This document shows, piece after piece, positions 1 through 7,253 of a DNA stretch of 64,000 nucleotides (positions are counted from its first letter, which is position 1; the number at the start of each line of letters is the position of its first letter). The stretch comes from Actinomadura luteofluorescens (GTDB taxonomy: Bacteria; Actinomycetota; Actinomycetes; Streptosporangiales; Streptosporangiaceae): positions 6,572,001 to 6,636,000 of the forward strand of contig NZ_JACCBA010000001.1 in assembly GCF_013409365.1 (NCBI RefSeq). Reading direction: 5' to 3'. The position numbers were made by a program, and so were the translations under genes. The notes under the pieces were generated by a model, which was not told the DNA's origin, ran no database searches, and saw only the letters and a program-made list of their open reading frames with translations.

Positions 1-54
1 GCCGCTTCGGCGACCGGCCCGGACGCCGTCACGGGGGAGCGCCGGGGCCGGGGG

Positions 55-489
55 TCAGCCGGCGTCCGTCCGGCACGCCGGGCACAGGCCCCAGAACGTG
101 ACGTCGGCCTCGTCGACGAGGTACCCGGCGTCGTCGACCGGGTCCAGGCAGGGCGGGTGCCCCACGGCGCAGTCGACGTCCTTGATCGCGCCGCAGTTCC
201 GGCACACCAGGTGGTGGTGGTTGTCGCCGACGCGCCCCTCGAACCGGGCCGGGCTCCCGGCCGGTTCGATCCGGCGGACGAGCCCCGCCGCGGTGAGCGC
301 GTGGAGCGCCTCGTACACCGCCTGCAGGGAGATGTGGCCCACGCGGTCGCGCACGCCCGCGGCCAGCGCCTCGACGCCGAGGTGGTCGCCGGCCCGGACG
401 GTGTCCAGCAGGGCCACGCGGGCGGCCGTCACCCGCAGGCCTGCCCCGCGCAGCTCCTCGGCGGTGGACGGGGTCTGGGACGCGGTCAT
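55..489 (-). CDS. Fur-family metal/peroxide-responsive repressor
   Basis: Ferric uptake regulator family protein of 144 aa, the usual length. The N-terminal winged helix (about residues 10-80, with a recognisable LRxTxxRxxLL segment) precedes a dimerisation and metal-binding half. That half carries the HHHLVCRNCG motif (about residues 90-100) and a second C-x2-C pair near the C-terminus (CPAC), as in FurA/CatR proteins with a structural zinc site. In actinomycetes this subtype often controls an adjacent catalase-peroxidase. Only 54 bases precede its stop codon in the window, so that neighbour cannot be checked. The ATG at 489 has a good purine-rich ribosome site (GGGAAGG). An AT-rich inverted repeat just upstream suggests autoregulation. 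Confidence 0.9.
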   Translation of the reverse strand: MTASQTPSTAEELRGAGLRVTAARVALLDTVRAGDHLGVEALAAGVRDRVGHISLQAVYEALHALTAAGLVRRIEPAGSPARFEGRVGDNHHHLVCRNCGAIKDVDCAVGHPPCLDPVDDAGYLVDEADVTFWGLCPACRTDAG

Positions 490-516
490 GGCGCCGAACC
501 TTCCCTTGCAAACGCG

Positions 517-536
517 AATTGTTTAAGACAACAAAT
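517..536 (-). promoter_or_regulatory. AT-rich inverted repeat upstream of the fur-like gene
   Basis: A run of AT-rich sequence in an otherwise GC-rich region contains TTGT-n5-ACAA (519-531) flanked by further A/T. It lies about 30 bases upstream of the Fur-family start. Fur-family repressors commonly bind such AT-rich dyads and regulate themselves, so this is a plausible operator. Function is inferred from position only. Confidence 0.4.
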
Positions 537-616
537 GAGGCAAGTCTAGCCGGGCGGGCCGGATGCGGGCGCGGCCCGCGCCCCCCGAGCCGGGACGCGG
601 GCCGCGGCCGGGCCGG

Positions 617-2191
617 TCAGAAACCTGCCGTGATCTTGGTGAACTCCCAGGGCTGCTGGTCGGTGCCGCTGCAGTTCTCGGCGACCCCGCCGCCCGGGCA
701 GGGCCGGTCCCGGTTGACCGACCAGAACGCCAGCCTGGCCAGGCCCTTGGACTTCGCCCAGTCGCGGATCTTCGTCCAGGTCGCGGTCGAGGTGAGCTCC
801 TGCTGGTCGGACAGGCCGTTCATGCCGGAGATCCCCATGTGCGTGTAGGCGGTGGCGTCCGACCACCCGAACGCCGACTTCAGCGCGGTCTTGAGGCCCT
901 CGGACGCGTTGACGGTGCTGCCGTACATGTCCGCGCCGCCGCCGAAGTCGAACGGCATGATCGTGAACACGTCCACGTTCGCCTGCAGCGCCGCGGCCTG
1001 GTCGATGAGCCGCTTGCCCCAGTAGTTCGGCCCGGTGGTCGTCGTGCCGAACGTCAGGATCGTCTGCAGGCCCGTGTTGTTCTGCTTCAGGATCTTCAGG
1101 GCGCCGAGGACGCGGTCCTGGACGGCCGCGTTCTCGAACTCGTCGCTGTTCTCGATGTCGATGTCGATGGCCTTGAGCCCGTAGGCGTCGATGACCTTCT
1201 GGTACGCGCCGGCCAGCGCCTCGGGCGTGGAGCAGTTCGGGCCGAGCTTGTTGCCCGACCAGCCGCCGACGGACGGCAGCACGTCACCGCCGGCCGCGCG
1301 GATCTGCGAGATCGCCTGCTCGTCCACGCCGCCCTTGAGCGGGCGCTGCCCGTCCCACCCGGGGTTGCAGCCGCCGCTGGACAGGATGAACGCCATCGTG
1401 AACCACTTGATCCCGGACGCGCTCATGACGGTGGACGGGCTCGGCGGGTCGCCCCAGCCCATGTACAGGTAGGGCGCGGCGCGGCGGCTCGCGGGCGGCG
1501 GCTCCGTGCAGCCGGTCGTGGTGGCCGTGACCGGGCCGCTCGCCGCCGACTCGCCGGCGGTGTTGTACGCCTTCACCGTGAAGGTGTGGTCGGAGCAGGC
1601 GGTCAGCCCGCTGACGGTGGCGCCGGTCCCGGTCGCGGTGGCCTTGACCGTCGTGCCCTCGTAGACGCGGTAGCCGGTGACGGTTCCGGTCGAGGCCGGC
1701 CACGACAGCGTCAGCGACGTGTCGGTCTTGGCGGTCACGGTCGGCGCCCCGGGGGCGGAGGGCGTGCCGGGCGGGGGCGTGTCGCCGCCCGTGCAGGAGG
1801 CGCCGTTGACCGTGCAGTTCTGCGGCGCCCCGGTCCCGTTGACGATGAAGCCGAACGTGACGCTGGCGCCTGCGGCGACGCTCCCGTTGTACTCGCGGTT
1901 GGCGAACGCGGCGTGCTGCCCGGACTTGGTGAGCAGCGCGTCCCAGTAGGTCCCGACCGAGGAGCCGGACGGGAGGTCGAACTCCACCTTCCAGCCGGTG
2001 ACGGCCGAGGCGGTGTCGTTCTTGATCGTGTACCTGCCCTCGTACCCCGAGCCCCAGTCGGAGGCCTTGGCGAAGGTCGCCGTCACCGAGGCGGCGGCGC
2101 CGGCCTGGACGGGGACGAGCAGGGCGAGCAGGAGGGAGCAGAGGGCGGTGAGCAGGAAACCGGGGAGAAGCCTTCTTCTTCGCAATGTCAC
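617..2191 (-). CDS. Secreted chitinase (CBM2 - FnIII - GH18)
   Basis: Secreted chitinase of about 524 aa. An Arg-rich, hydrophobic signal peptide (residues 1-34) is followed by a family 2 carbohydrate-binding module (about 35-135, with WGSGYEG and a GWKVEFDLP stretch), a fibronectin type III domain (about 148-232) and a C-terminal glycoside hydrolase 18 barrel (about 240-524). The GH18 catalytic DxxDxDxE-type motif is seen as AIDIDIE, whose last Glu is the expected proton donor; SVGGW marks the preceding substrate-binding strand. The likely role is extracellular chitin hydrolysis. The start shown is GTG with a weak ribosome site; an in-frame TTG two codons downstream with GGGAG upstream is an alternative. 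A perfect palindrome lies about 65 bases upstream. Confidence 0.92.
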   Translation of the reverse strand: MTLRRRRLLPGFLLTALCSLLLALLVPVQAGAAASVTATFAKASDWGSGYEGRYTIKNDTASAVTGWKVEFDLPSGSSVGTYWDALLTKSGQHAAFANREYNGSVAAGASVTFGFIVNGTGAPQNCTVNGASCTGGDTPPPGTPSAPGAPTVTAKTDTSLTLSWPASTGTVTGYRVYEGTTVKATATGTGATVSGLTACSDHTFTVKAYNTAGESAASGPVTATTTGCTEPPPASRRAAPYLYMGWGDPPSPSTVMSASGIKWFTMAFILSSGGCNPGWDGQRPLKGGVDEQAISQIRAAGGDVLPSVGGWSGNKLGPNCSTPEALAGAYQKVIDAYGLKAIDIDIENSDEFENAAVQDRVLGALKILKQNNTGLQTILTFGTTTTGPNYWGKRLIDQAAALQANVDVFTIMPFDFGGGADMYGSTVNASEGLKTALKSAFGWSDATAYTHMGISGMNGLSDQQELTSTATWTKIRDWAKSKGLARLAFWSVNRDRPCPGGGVAENCSGTDQQPWEFTKITAGF

Positions 2192-2256
2192 TCCCGGGTA
2201 GGAGACGTGGACGAGCGGGAATCCCCCGAACCCCGAGTCGGTCGCGCGATGATCTG

Positions 2257-2273
2257 ATAGGAAACTTTCCTAT
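2257..2273. promoter_or_regulatory. Perfect 17-bp palindrome in the chitinase promoter region
   Basis: ATAGGAAACTTTCCTAT has two perfect 8-bp arms around a central base and overlaps an AT-rich stretch between the divergent chitinase and secreted-protein genes. It does not match the DasR (TGGTCTAGACCA-like) or CebR (TGGGAGCGCTCCCA) operators known from Streptomyces polysaccharide-degradation genes. It is therefore a candidate operator for another sugar-responsive regulator. Function is inferred from symmetry and position. Confidence 0.6.
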
Positions 2274-2449
2274 AAAACCCGAGTGCACCGTAACCATCCG
2301 CCCGCCGTCCCGCAAGACCCTGGAACGCGCCGTTCGCGGCCCGCCCGGCCGCCCCTGCGACCACTCCTGCTGACGCACCGAACCAGTCGGGCGGGGGCCG
2401 GATAACTGGCATGATCGTTTCTGTCGAACCTAGACAGGACGGTACGCCG

Positions 2450-3175
2450 ATGCCTCCCAGAATCGTTTCCGGCGCCCTCGCGCTGGGACTGGCCGCCGGC
2501 GTGCTCGCCGGCGGCGCCACCGCTGCCGAAGCCGAGTCGCTGCAGTTCCACATCAAGGTGCCGAAGCACCTCTCCGTAGGAAAGGGGGATTACAACAAGG
2601 CCTGCGCCATGGACGTGTGGGTGTGGGGCACCGAAGGCTCCTCGGTCGCCTATTCCAAGGCCTATCTGATCGATCCCAACGGGCGGGCCCCGTCGCCGCT
2701 CGTCTACAAGAAGGTCCTGCCCGGATACCAGGTGGGCTGGGGCGTCGGTTGCCCCAACCAGATCGACGGCCTGGGGAAATGGCGTGTCCGGGTCATCGCC
2801 TACGACCGCAAGGGCAAGGCGTTGGGCAGCCGCGAGGACTACTGGTACGAGAAGTACGACACGGTCGTCCAGAGTCACAACGCCGCGCCCGAACCCGTGC
2901 TCAGGGGCCGTCCGATCACCGTGTCGGGCCGCCTGAAGCGGCTCAACGACCTCGGCACCGGATACACGGCCTATCCGGGCAAGGCGATCCGCGTCTATTT
3001 CCTTCCCAAGGGCTCCACTTCCTGGACCTACATGGGAACGACGAAGACCGCCCGCGACGGCCGTTACCGCAAGGCGTTCACGGCGGCGCGCGACGGTTAC
3101 TGGCGCGCCTACTTCCCCGGCACGAGCAACTTCGACCGGCAGAAGTCCCCCGACGACTTCGTCGACGTGCGCTGA
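2450..3175 (+). CDS. Secreted protein of unknown function
   Basis: About 241 aa. The ATG at 2450 gives a clean Sec signal peptide (MPPR, then a hydrophobic Ala/Gly/Leu core ending near ATAAEA); a longer reading from 2411 has no ribosome site, so 2450 is preferred. The mature part has two beta-rich regions. The C-terminal 70 residues (YPGKAIRVYFLPKG ... WTYMGTTKTARDGRY ... YWRAYFPGT) resemble the Ig-like beta-sandwich repeats common in actinobacterial secreted proteins. Aromatic residues are frequent. No catalytic motif is visible. It is divergent from the chitinase, and a strong terminator hairpin follows directly. Confidence 0.75.
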   Translation: MPPRIVSGALALGLAAGVLAGGATAAEAESLQFHIKVPKHLSVGKGDYNKACAMDVWVWGTEGSSVAYSKAYLIDPNGRAPSPLVYKKVLPGYQVGWGVGCPNQIDGLGKWRVRVIAYDRKGKALGSREDYWYEKYDTVVQSHNAAPEPVLRGRPITVSGRLKRLNDLGTGYTAYPGKAIRVYFLPKGSTSWTYMGTTKTARDGRYRKAFTAARDGYWRAYFPGTSNFDRQKSPDDFVDVR

Positions 3176-3180
3176 AGGTC

Positions 3181-3215
3181 AGGGGGCGTCCCGCCCGCGC
3201 CGCGGGACGCCCCCT
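3181..3215. terminator. Rho-independent-type terminator hairpin
   Basis: Perfect 14-bp stem (AGGGGGCGTCCCGC and its complement) with a 7-base loop, starting 5 bases after the stop of the secreted protein. It also abuts the stop of the truncated hydrolase on the other strand, so it may act in both directions. Confidence 0.75.
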
Positions 3216-3216
3216 C

Positions 3217-3360
3217 TCAGAAGCACCGCCCGGCGTCGACGATCTCGGCGCACATGTTCGACCCCATCATGCGCAGCGCCGCGTCCCCGAGCCCGGCGTC
3301 GGAGTGCGCGACCGCGTCCCGGACCACCGTGAGCCGGAAGTGCCGGACGTAGGCGTCCAG
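3217..3360 (-). pseudogene. C-terminal stump of an isochorismatase-like cysteine hydrolase
   Basis: The minus-strand reading runs LDAYVRHFRLTVVRD, then DLGDAALRMM-like residues, to a stop. This matches the last 45-50 residues of isochorismatase/nicotinamidase-family hydrolases, just after the position of the catalytic cysteine. Everything N-terminal is missing: the reading frame is interrupted near 3359 by IS200/IS605 sequence, and no matching N-terminal half appears beyond the element at 4733. An insertion followed by deletion best explains this. The remnant cannot be an active enzyme. Confidence 0.7.
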
Positions 3361-3460
3361 CGGTGAACACTTTATGCCGAAACTTCGGTACGAAAACCAA
3401 GTGGACGTGCATAGCGAAAACGCAATGTCTGCAGGTTCGGATGTCTTCAAGATCTGCCAT
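3359..3460 (-). pseudogene. tnpA: IS200-like transposase TnpA, N-terminal 34 codons only
   Basis: The minus-strand reading from ATG 3460 shows the typical start of Y1 (HUH) transposases, including the HVHLVFV metal-binding HUH motif and the KFRHKVFT segment. It ends abruptly near 3359, where sequence of the neighbouring hydrolase stump begins in another frame. The catalytic tyrosine lies in the deleted part, so the protein is inactive. Confidence 0.75.
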
Positions 3461-3485
3461 AAGCCAATATGGTAAAGTGCTTCTT

Positions 3486-4715
3486 GTGCGGCTCCGGTTC
3501 AACTTCCGCGTGTATCCGACGCCCGGCCAGCAGATCGAGTTGGCGAGGGCGTTCGGGTGCGCACGGGTGGTGTTCAACGACGGGCTGCGCCTGCGGCAGG
3601 AAGCCCGCGAGCAGGGCTTGCCGTACGTGTCGGACGCCGAGTTGTCCAAGCGGATCATCACGCTGGCCAAGGCGACCCCGGAACGGGCGTGGCTGGGCGA
3701 GGTGTCGTCTGTCGTGCTGCAACAGGCCCTCGCCGATCTCAACACCGCGTACCGGAACTTCTTTGCCTCGGTCTCCGGCAAGCGCAGGGGCCGCAAGGTG
3801 GCTCCGCCCCGGTACCGCTCGCGCAAGGACAACCGGCAGGCGATCAGGTTCACGAAGAACTCCCGCTTCAAGGTCCTGGGCAACGGCCGCCTGCGGTTGC
3901 CGAAGATCGGTGATCTCGCTGTCCGCTGGTCGCGCGCCCTGCCCTCGACCCCGTCGAGCGTGGCGATCATCAAGGATGCGACCGGGCGGTATTTCGCCTC
4001 GTTCGTGGTGCAGGTGACGGACGAGCTGTTGCCGCCGGTCGAGTCCGAGGTGGGCGTCGATCTGGGTCTGACGCACTTCGCGGTGCTGTCGGACGGCACG
4101 AAGGTGGCCGCGCCGAAGTTCCTGCGGCGCGCCGCCCGCAAGCTCAAACGGCTGCAACAAGCCCTCGCGCGCAAGCAGCGCGGGAGTCAGAACCGAAAGA
4201 AGGCCGTCGTCAAGGTCGCTCGCGCCCATGCGCGGGTGGCCGACACCCGGCGGGACTGGCAGCACAAGCTCTCGACGCAGATCATCCGCGAGAACCAAGC
4301 GGTGTACGTCGAGGACCTGTGCGTGACCGGTCTCGGCCGGACCCGGCTGGCCAAGTCCGTGCACGATGCGGGCTGGGCCGGCTTCACCGGCATGCTGGAG
4401 TACAAAGCCGCCCGGTACGGGCGTGCCTTCGGCCGGGTGGACCGGTTCTTCCCCTCCACCCGCATTTGCTCCGACTGCGGCCGGAACAACGAGAAGATGG
4501 CGCTCAACGTCCGAACGTGGGACTGCCCGTGCGGCAGTCACCACGACCGGGACGTCAACGCCGCCAGGAATGTCAGGGCCGCTGGACAGGCGGACCTCAA
4601 CGCCCGTGGAGCGCACGTAAGACCGGGACTCGTCCCGGCAGCGCGCAACGAAGCGGGAACCCACCCCGACGCCGCGCGTTCCGCGCGCAGCGTGGAGGGA
4701 ATCTCCGTCCGTTAG
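3486..4715 (+). CDS. tnpB: TnpB, RNA-guided RuvC nuclease of an IS200/IS605 element
   Basis: About 409 aa, the normal length for TnpB. Recognisable parts in order are the N-terminal helix-turn-helix region (RLRFNFRVYPTPGQ), RuvC-I Asp in VGVDLGLTHFAV, RuvC-II Glu in VYVEDLCVTGLG, the zinc ribbon CSDC ... CPCG, and RuvC-III Asp in HDRDVNAARNV. All three catalytic acidic residues and the four zinc cysteines are present, so the nuclease appears intact. GTG 3486 is chosen because family similarity begins there; GTG 3477 is an alternative. TnpB proteins cut DNA guided by an omega RNA transcribed across the 3' end of the gene and the right end of the element. Confidence 0.9.
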   Translation: MRLRFNFRVYPTPGQQIELARAFGCARVVFNDGLRLRQEAREQGLPYVSDAELSKRIITLAKATPERAWLGEVSSVVLQQALADLNTAYRNFFASVSGKRRGRKVAPPRYRSRKDNRQAIRFTKNSRFKVLGNGRLRLPKIGDLAVRWSRALPSTPSSVAIIKDATGRYFASFVVQVTDELLPPVESEVGVDLGLTHFAVLSDGTKVAAPKFLRRAARKLKRLQQALARKQRGSQNRKKAVVKVARAHARVADTRRDWQHKLSTQIIRENQAVYVEDLCVTGLGRTRLAKSVHDAGWAGFTGMLEYKAARYGRAFGRVDRFFPSTRICSDCGRNNEKMALNVRTWDCPCGSHHDRDVNAARNVRAAGQADLNARGAHVRPGLVPAARNEAGTHPDAARSARSVEGISVR

Positions 4716-4752
4716 GGCGGAGAGGATGTCAAATGCCGATCGCCTACCGCGC
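4590..4752 (+). ncRNA. Candidate omega RNA (reRNA) with guide 4733-4752
   Basis: In IS200/IS605 elements the TnpB guide RNA covers the 3' end of tnpB and the right end. Its guide is the first 16-20 nt of flanking DNA. Here the right-end hairpin is visible as TCTCCGTCC (4702-4710), loop GTTA, GGGCGGAGA (4715-4723), followed by the TCAA terminus at 4729-4732. The guide would therefore start at 4733. The 5' boundary is a guess, and transcription is not shown by the sequence. Confidence 0.5.
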
Positions 4753-4813
4753 CCGGCAGGCCGCCCGCGCCCAGGAACGGCTGGAGCGCGCCCTGGCGCA
4801 CCGGCCCATGTGA
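4733..4813 (+). other. Short open reading fragment after the IS right end
   Basis: ATG begins exactly at the first base after the IS terminus and encodes 26 residues rich in Ala and Arg, ending 24 bases before the acyl-CoA synthetase start. It could be the tail of a gene destroyed by the insertion/deletion, or a chance frame. I see no family signature. Confidence 0.2.
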
Positions 4814-4837
4814 ACCCCCCGCAGGAGGTCGATCACC

Positions 4838-6382
4838 ATGTCCGCCGAAGACCCGCTGGCGGCGATGGCCGCCGCCGCCCCCTCGAAGATCGCGGTCGTC
4901 GAGGACGAGCGGCGCCTGACCTACCCCGAGTTCAACGCGCTGGTGAACCGGTACGCCAACCTCCTGGTCGAGCACGGCGTCCGGGCCGGCACCAAGGTCG
5001 TGTGGTGCGGCCGCAACAGCACCGAGGTCGTCGCGCTGATCTCCGCCCTGCGCAAGTGCGGTGCCGTCGGCGTCCCCCTGAACTACCGCCTCACGCCGGA
5101 GGAGACCGCCTACGTCGTCGAGAACGCCGACGCCGCGCTCGTGGTGTTCGACGCCGAGCAGGCTCCCCAGCTCGAAGCGGCCCGGACGAGGGCGGCCGGC
5201 GTCCGCGCCTGGCTCGCCTGGGGTCCCGCGGCGCCGGACTGGGCCTCCTCGCTCGACGCCCTGGCCGAACGGAGCCCCGAGACCGAGCCCGCCGCCCGCG
5301 GCGCCGACCCGGCGGCCGGCACCTCGATGTTCTACACCTCCGGGACGACCGGCAAGCCCAAGGGCGTCGTGCGGGGCGAGCCCGACCCGGCGCTGGTCCT
5401 CGGGCTGGTCGGCGAGATCGGCTTCGAGCCCGGCGACGTCTACCTCACGACCGGCCCGCTCTACCACTCGGGCCCGATGAGCTTCATGCTCATCGTCCAG
5501 CTCATGGGCGGGACCGTGGTCGTGATGCGCGACTTCGACCCCGAACGCTGGCTGGACCTGGTCGAACGGCACCGGGTCACCACCACGTTCTCGGCGCCGA
5601 CCCCGATCCGCCGCGTGGTGGACCTGCCGGAGGAGACGATCCGCCGCAGGGACCTGTCGTCCCTGCGGCGCGTCATCGCCAACGCCGCCCCGTGGCCCTT
5701 CGAGCTCAAGCGCCGGTACGTCGACCGGATCGGCGACGGCTCCCTGTTCGAGGTGTACGGCTCCACCGAGCTCGGCGTGGACACCGTCCTGCGCCCCGAG
5801 GACCAGATGCGCAAGCCCGGAAGCTGCGGCCGCGCCGCCCCCGGCGTCGAGATCGCGCTGTTCGGCGAGGACGGCGGCCCCGTCGAGGAGCCGCACGTGC
5901 CCGGCGACCTCTACGTGCGCGGCACCGGCACCTTCAACGCCTACTACAAGGCCGAGGGCAAGTTCCAGGACGCCAGCCGCGGCGACTGGCTGACCGTCGG
6001 CGACATCGCCTACCGGGACGAGGAGGGCTTCTACTACATCTGCGACCGCCGCACCGACATGATCATCTCGGGCGGGATGAACATCTACCCGGCCGAGATC
6101 GAGGCCGTCCTCACCGCCCACCCGGCGGTGGCCGACGCGGCCGTGTTCGGCGTCCCGTCCGACGAATGGGGCGAGTCCGTCCACGCCGCCATCGTCATGG
6201 CGCCGGACGGCACCGCCACGGACGACGACCTGCGCGCCTTCTGCCGGGAGCACCTGGCCGCCTACAAGACCCCCCGGGGCTTCGACCGGCTCTCCGAGAT
6301 CCCCCGCAATCCCTCGGGCAAGACCCTGAAACGCCAGCTCCGCGCCCCCTACTGGGAGTCCCGAACCTCCAACCTCACCTGA
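4838..6382 (+). CDS. Acyl-CoA synthetase (AMP-forming, ANL superfamily)
   Basis: 514 aa. It activates a carboxylic acid to acyl-AMP and then acyl-CoA. The P-loop-like motif YTSGTTGKPKG (about residues 166-176) is complete. A5-type VYGSTE follows (about 306-311), then GDIAYRDEEGFYYICDR, the hinge, and NIYPAEIE. The C-terminal catalytic lysine lies in NPSGKTLKRQ (about residue 497). ATG 4838 has a strong AGGAGG site. The substrate cannot be told from sequence; the fold resembles medium/long-chain and aryl-CoA ligases. No beta-oxidation partners are adjacent, because upstream sequence was replaced by the IS element. Confidence 0.9.
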   Translation: MSAEDPLAAMAAAAPSKIAVVEDERRLTYPEFNALVNRYANLLVEHGVRAGTKVVWCGRNSTEVVALISALRKCGAVGVPLNYRLTPEETAYVVENADAALVVFDAEQAPQLEAARTRAAGVRAWLAWGPAAPDWASSLDALAERSPETEPAARGADPAAGTSMFYTSGTTGKPKGVVRGEPDPALVLGLVGEIGFEPGDVYLTTGPLYHSGPMSFMLIVQLMGGTVVVMRDFDPERWLDLVERHRVTTTFSAPTPIRRVVDLPEETIRRRDLSSLRRVIANAAPWPFELKRRYVDRIGDGSLFEVYGSTELGVDTVLRPEDQMRKPGSCGRAAPGVEIALFGEDGGPVEEPHVPGDLYVRGTGTFNAYYKAEGKFQDASRGDWLTVGDIAYRDEEGFYYICDRRTDMIISGGMNIYPAEIEAVLTAHPAVADAAVFGVPSDEWGESVHAAIVMAPDGTATDDDLRAFCREHLAAYKTPRGFDRLSEIPRNPSGKTLKRQLRAPYWESRTSNLT

Positions 6383-6420
6383 CACGGGGAAGCGGGGGAG
6401 GAGCCGGCGGCCGTCGTCCG

Positions 6421-6957
6421 TCAGGGGCGTGCGCGTTCGGTGCGGCGGTGGTCCGTCTTTCCTTCGGGCTCCAATGGGCGGGCCCAGGGGGAGCGCTGGC
6501 CGGGGTGCCGGCGGTGGGCTCTGGCCCGTCTCGGGGGGCCTTGCGCCAGGTACTCCGTGGTGTCCTCGGCGTCCCGCGCGGAGGGCAGGCGCGGCGCGGT
6601 GCCGCGGTCGGCCAGGCGCGCCGAGGTGATCGTGAGTTCGTAGTGGGCCCACACCATGGCGGCGTTCTCCAGCCGGCGGGCCGCGGCCTGGACGAGGTAG
6701 ACGTCGGACAGGGCGGTGACGATCAGCAGGACGGGCGTGCCGCGGTCCAGGTCGGCCGCGGTGGGGCCGGACGGCCAGACCGCCACGCGCAGGCGCCGGT
6801 CGTCGAGGACGCGCAGTTCGCCCCAGTCCGGCACGCAGACCCGGGGCGACCCGTCGGGGGCACAAGTGATCAGGACGACGGGGTGCTGGCGGGAGGAGGC
6901 GCTGCTGATCGCCTGGACGGCGGCGGGGAGCACCTCGGGGGAGAACGCCATCGGCAT
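6421..6957 (-). CDS. Pyridoxamine 5'-phosphate oxidase-like flavin split-barrel protein
   Basis: 178 aa. Residues 1-125 form a PNPOx-like beta barrel (HPVVLITCAPDGSPRVC, then DDRRLRVAVWPSGPTAADL) of the type binding FMN or F420. The last 50 residues are Arg/Pro-rich and look disordered. The family reduces or oxidises small molecules, but the substrate is unknown. The gene is convergent with the acyl-CoA synthetase, 38 bases away. Start ATG 6957; an in-frame ATG two codons on is equally possible. Confidence 0.65.
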   Translation of the reverse strand: MPMAFSPEVLPAAVQAISSASSRQHPVVLITCAPDGSPRVCVPDWGELRVLDDRRLRVAVWPSGPTAADLDRGTPVLLIVTALSDVYLVQAAARRLENAAMVWAHYELTITSARLADRGTAPRLPSARDAEDTTEYLAQGPPRRARAHRRHPGQRSPWARPLEPEGKTDHRRTERARP

Positions 6958-7037
6958 GTCCGCCTTACGTCGAAGGTCCGGCCGGCCCGGCGGGGGCCCG
7001 GGCCGGTCCCTGCTCGAAGAGGGTCCTTCTCGCTCAC

Positions 7038-7053
7038 TCGATCATATGTTCGA
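7038..7053. promoter_or_regulatory. Imperfect palindrome upstream of the split-barrel gene
   Basis: TCGATCATATGTTCGA is symmetric at 7 of 8 base pairs, is AT-rich for this genome, and sits about 85 bases upstream of the PNPOx-like gene. It is the only notable structure between 6958 and 7195. A regulator site is inferred, not shown. Confidence 0.3.
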
Positions 7054-7195
7054 TTTTAGGGCCGGGCGAGCGATATTTCCACGAGCGGGTCGACTGGGTC
7101 ATTCCCGGTCCCGGGGGCCGGCCATGCACCAATCTGGCGCGCAGGGAACATGGTTGGTCCGTTGAGGATGCGTTCGCTCCGGGGCGTCCGCACGC

Positions 7196-7231
7196 GGCGA
7201 GCCGCCGGCGCGATGGCGCCGGCGGCTCGCC
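7196..7231. terminator. Terminator hairpin after the NCS1 permease
   Basis: Perfect 16-bp GC stem (GGCGAGCCGCCGGCGC and complement) with a GATG loop, located 22 bases past the stop codon of the minus-strand permease. Confidence 0.7.
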
Positions 7232-7253
7232 GTGGAGGGGACGGACGCTCCCG

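Larger units (their letters stand above)
3359..4732. mobile_element. Decayed IS200/IS605-family element
   Basis: The element has the divergent tnpA/tnpB arrangement of IS605-type elements. The left part is deleted, leaving only the first 34 codons of tnpA. tnpB is full length, and the right end is intact, with its subterminal hairpin (4702-4723) and terminal TCAA (4729-4732), the cleavage motif described for IS608-type right ends. The left boundary is a deletion joint with the cysteine hydrolase stump, not a true transposon end, so the element cannot transpose by itself. TnpB and its guide RNA could still be expressed. Confidence 0.8.

Noticed and set aside
3217..3450. A 77-codon minus-strand ORF across the IS boundary as a real gene
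   Set aside because: It is an out-of-frame fusion of tnpA DNA to the hydrolase stump; its first 30 residues match nothing and are the wrong frame of tnpA.
4712..6865. Long minus-strand reading frame opposite the acyl-CoA synthetase
   Set aside because: The protein is a low-complexity Arg/Gly/Pro/Val-rich string typical of the antisense of a GC-rich gene; the plus-strand gene has all ANL motifs.
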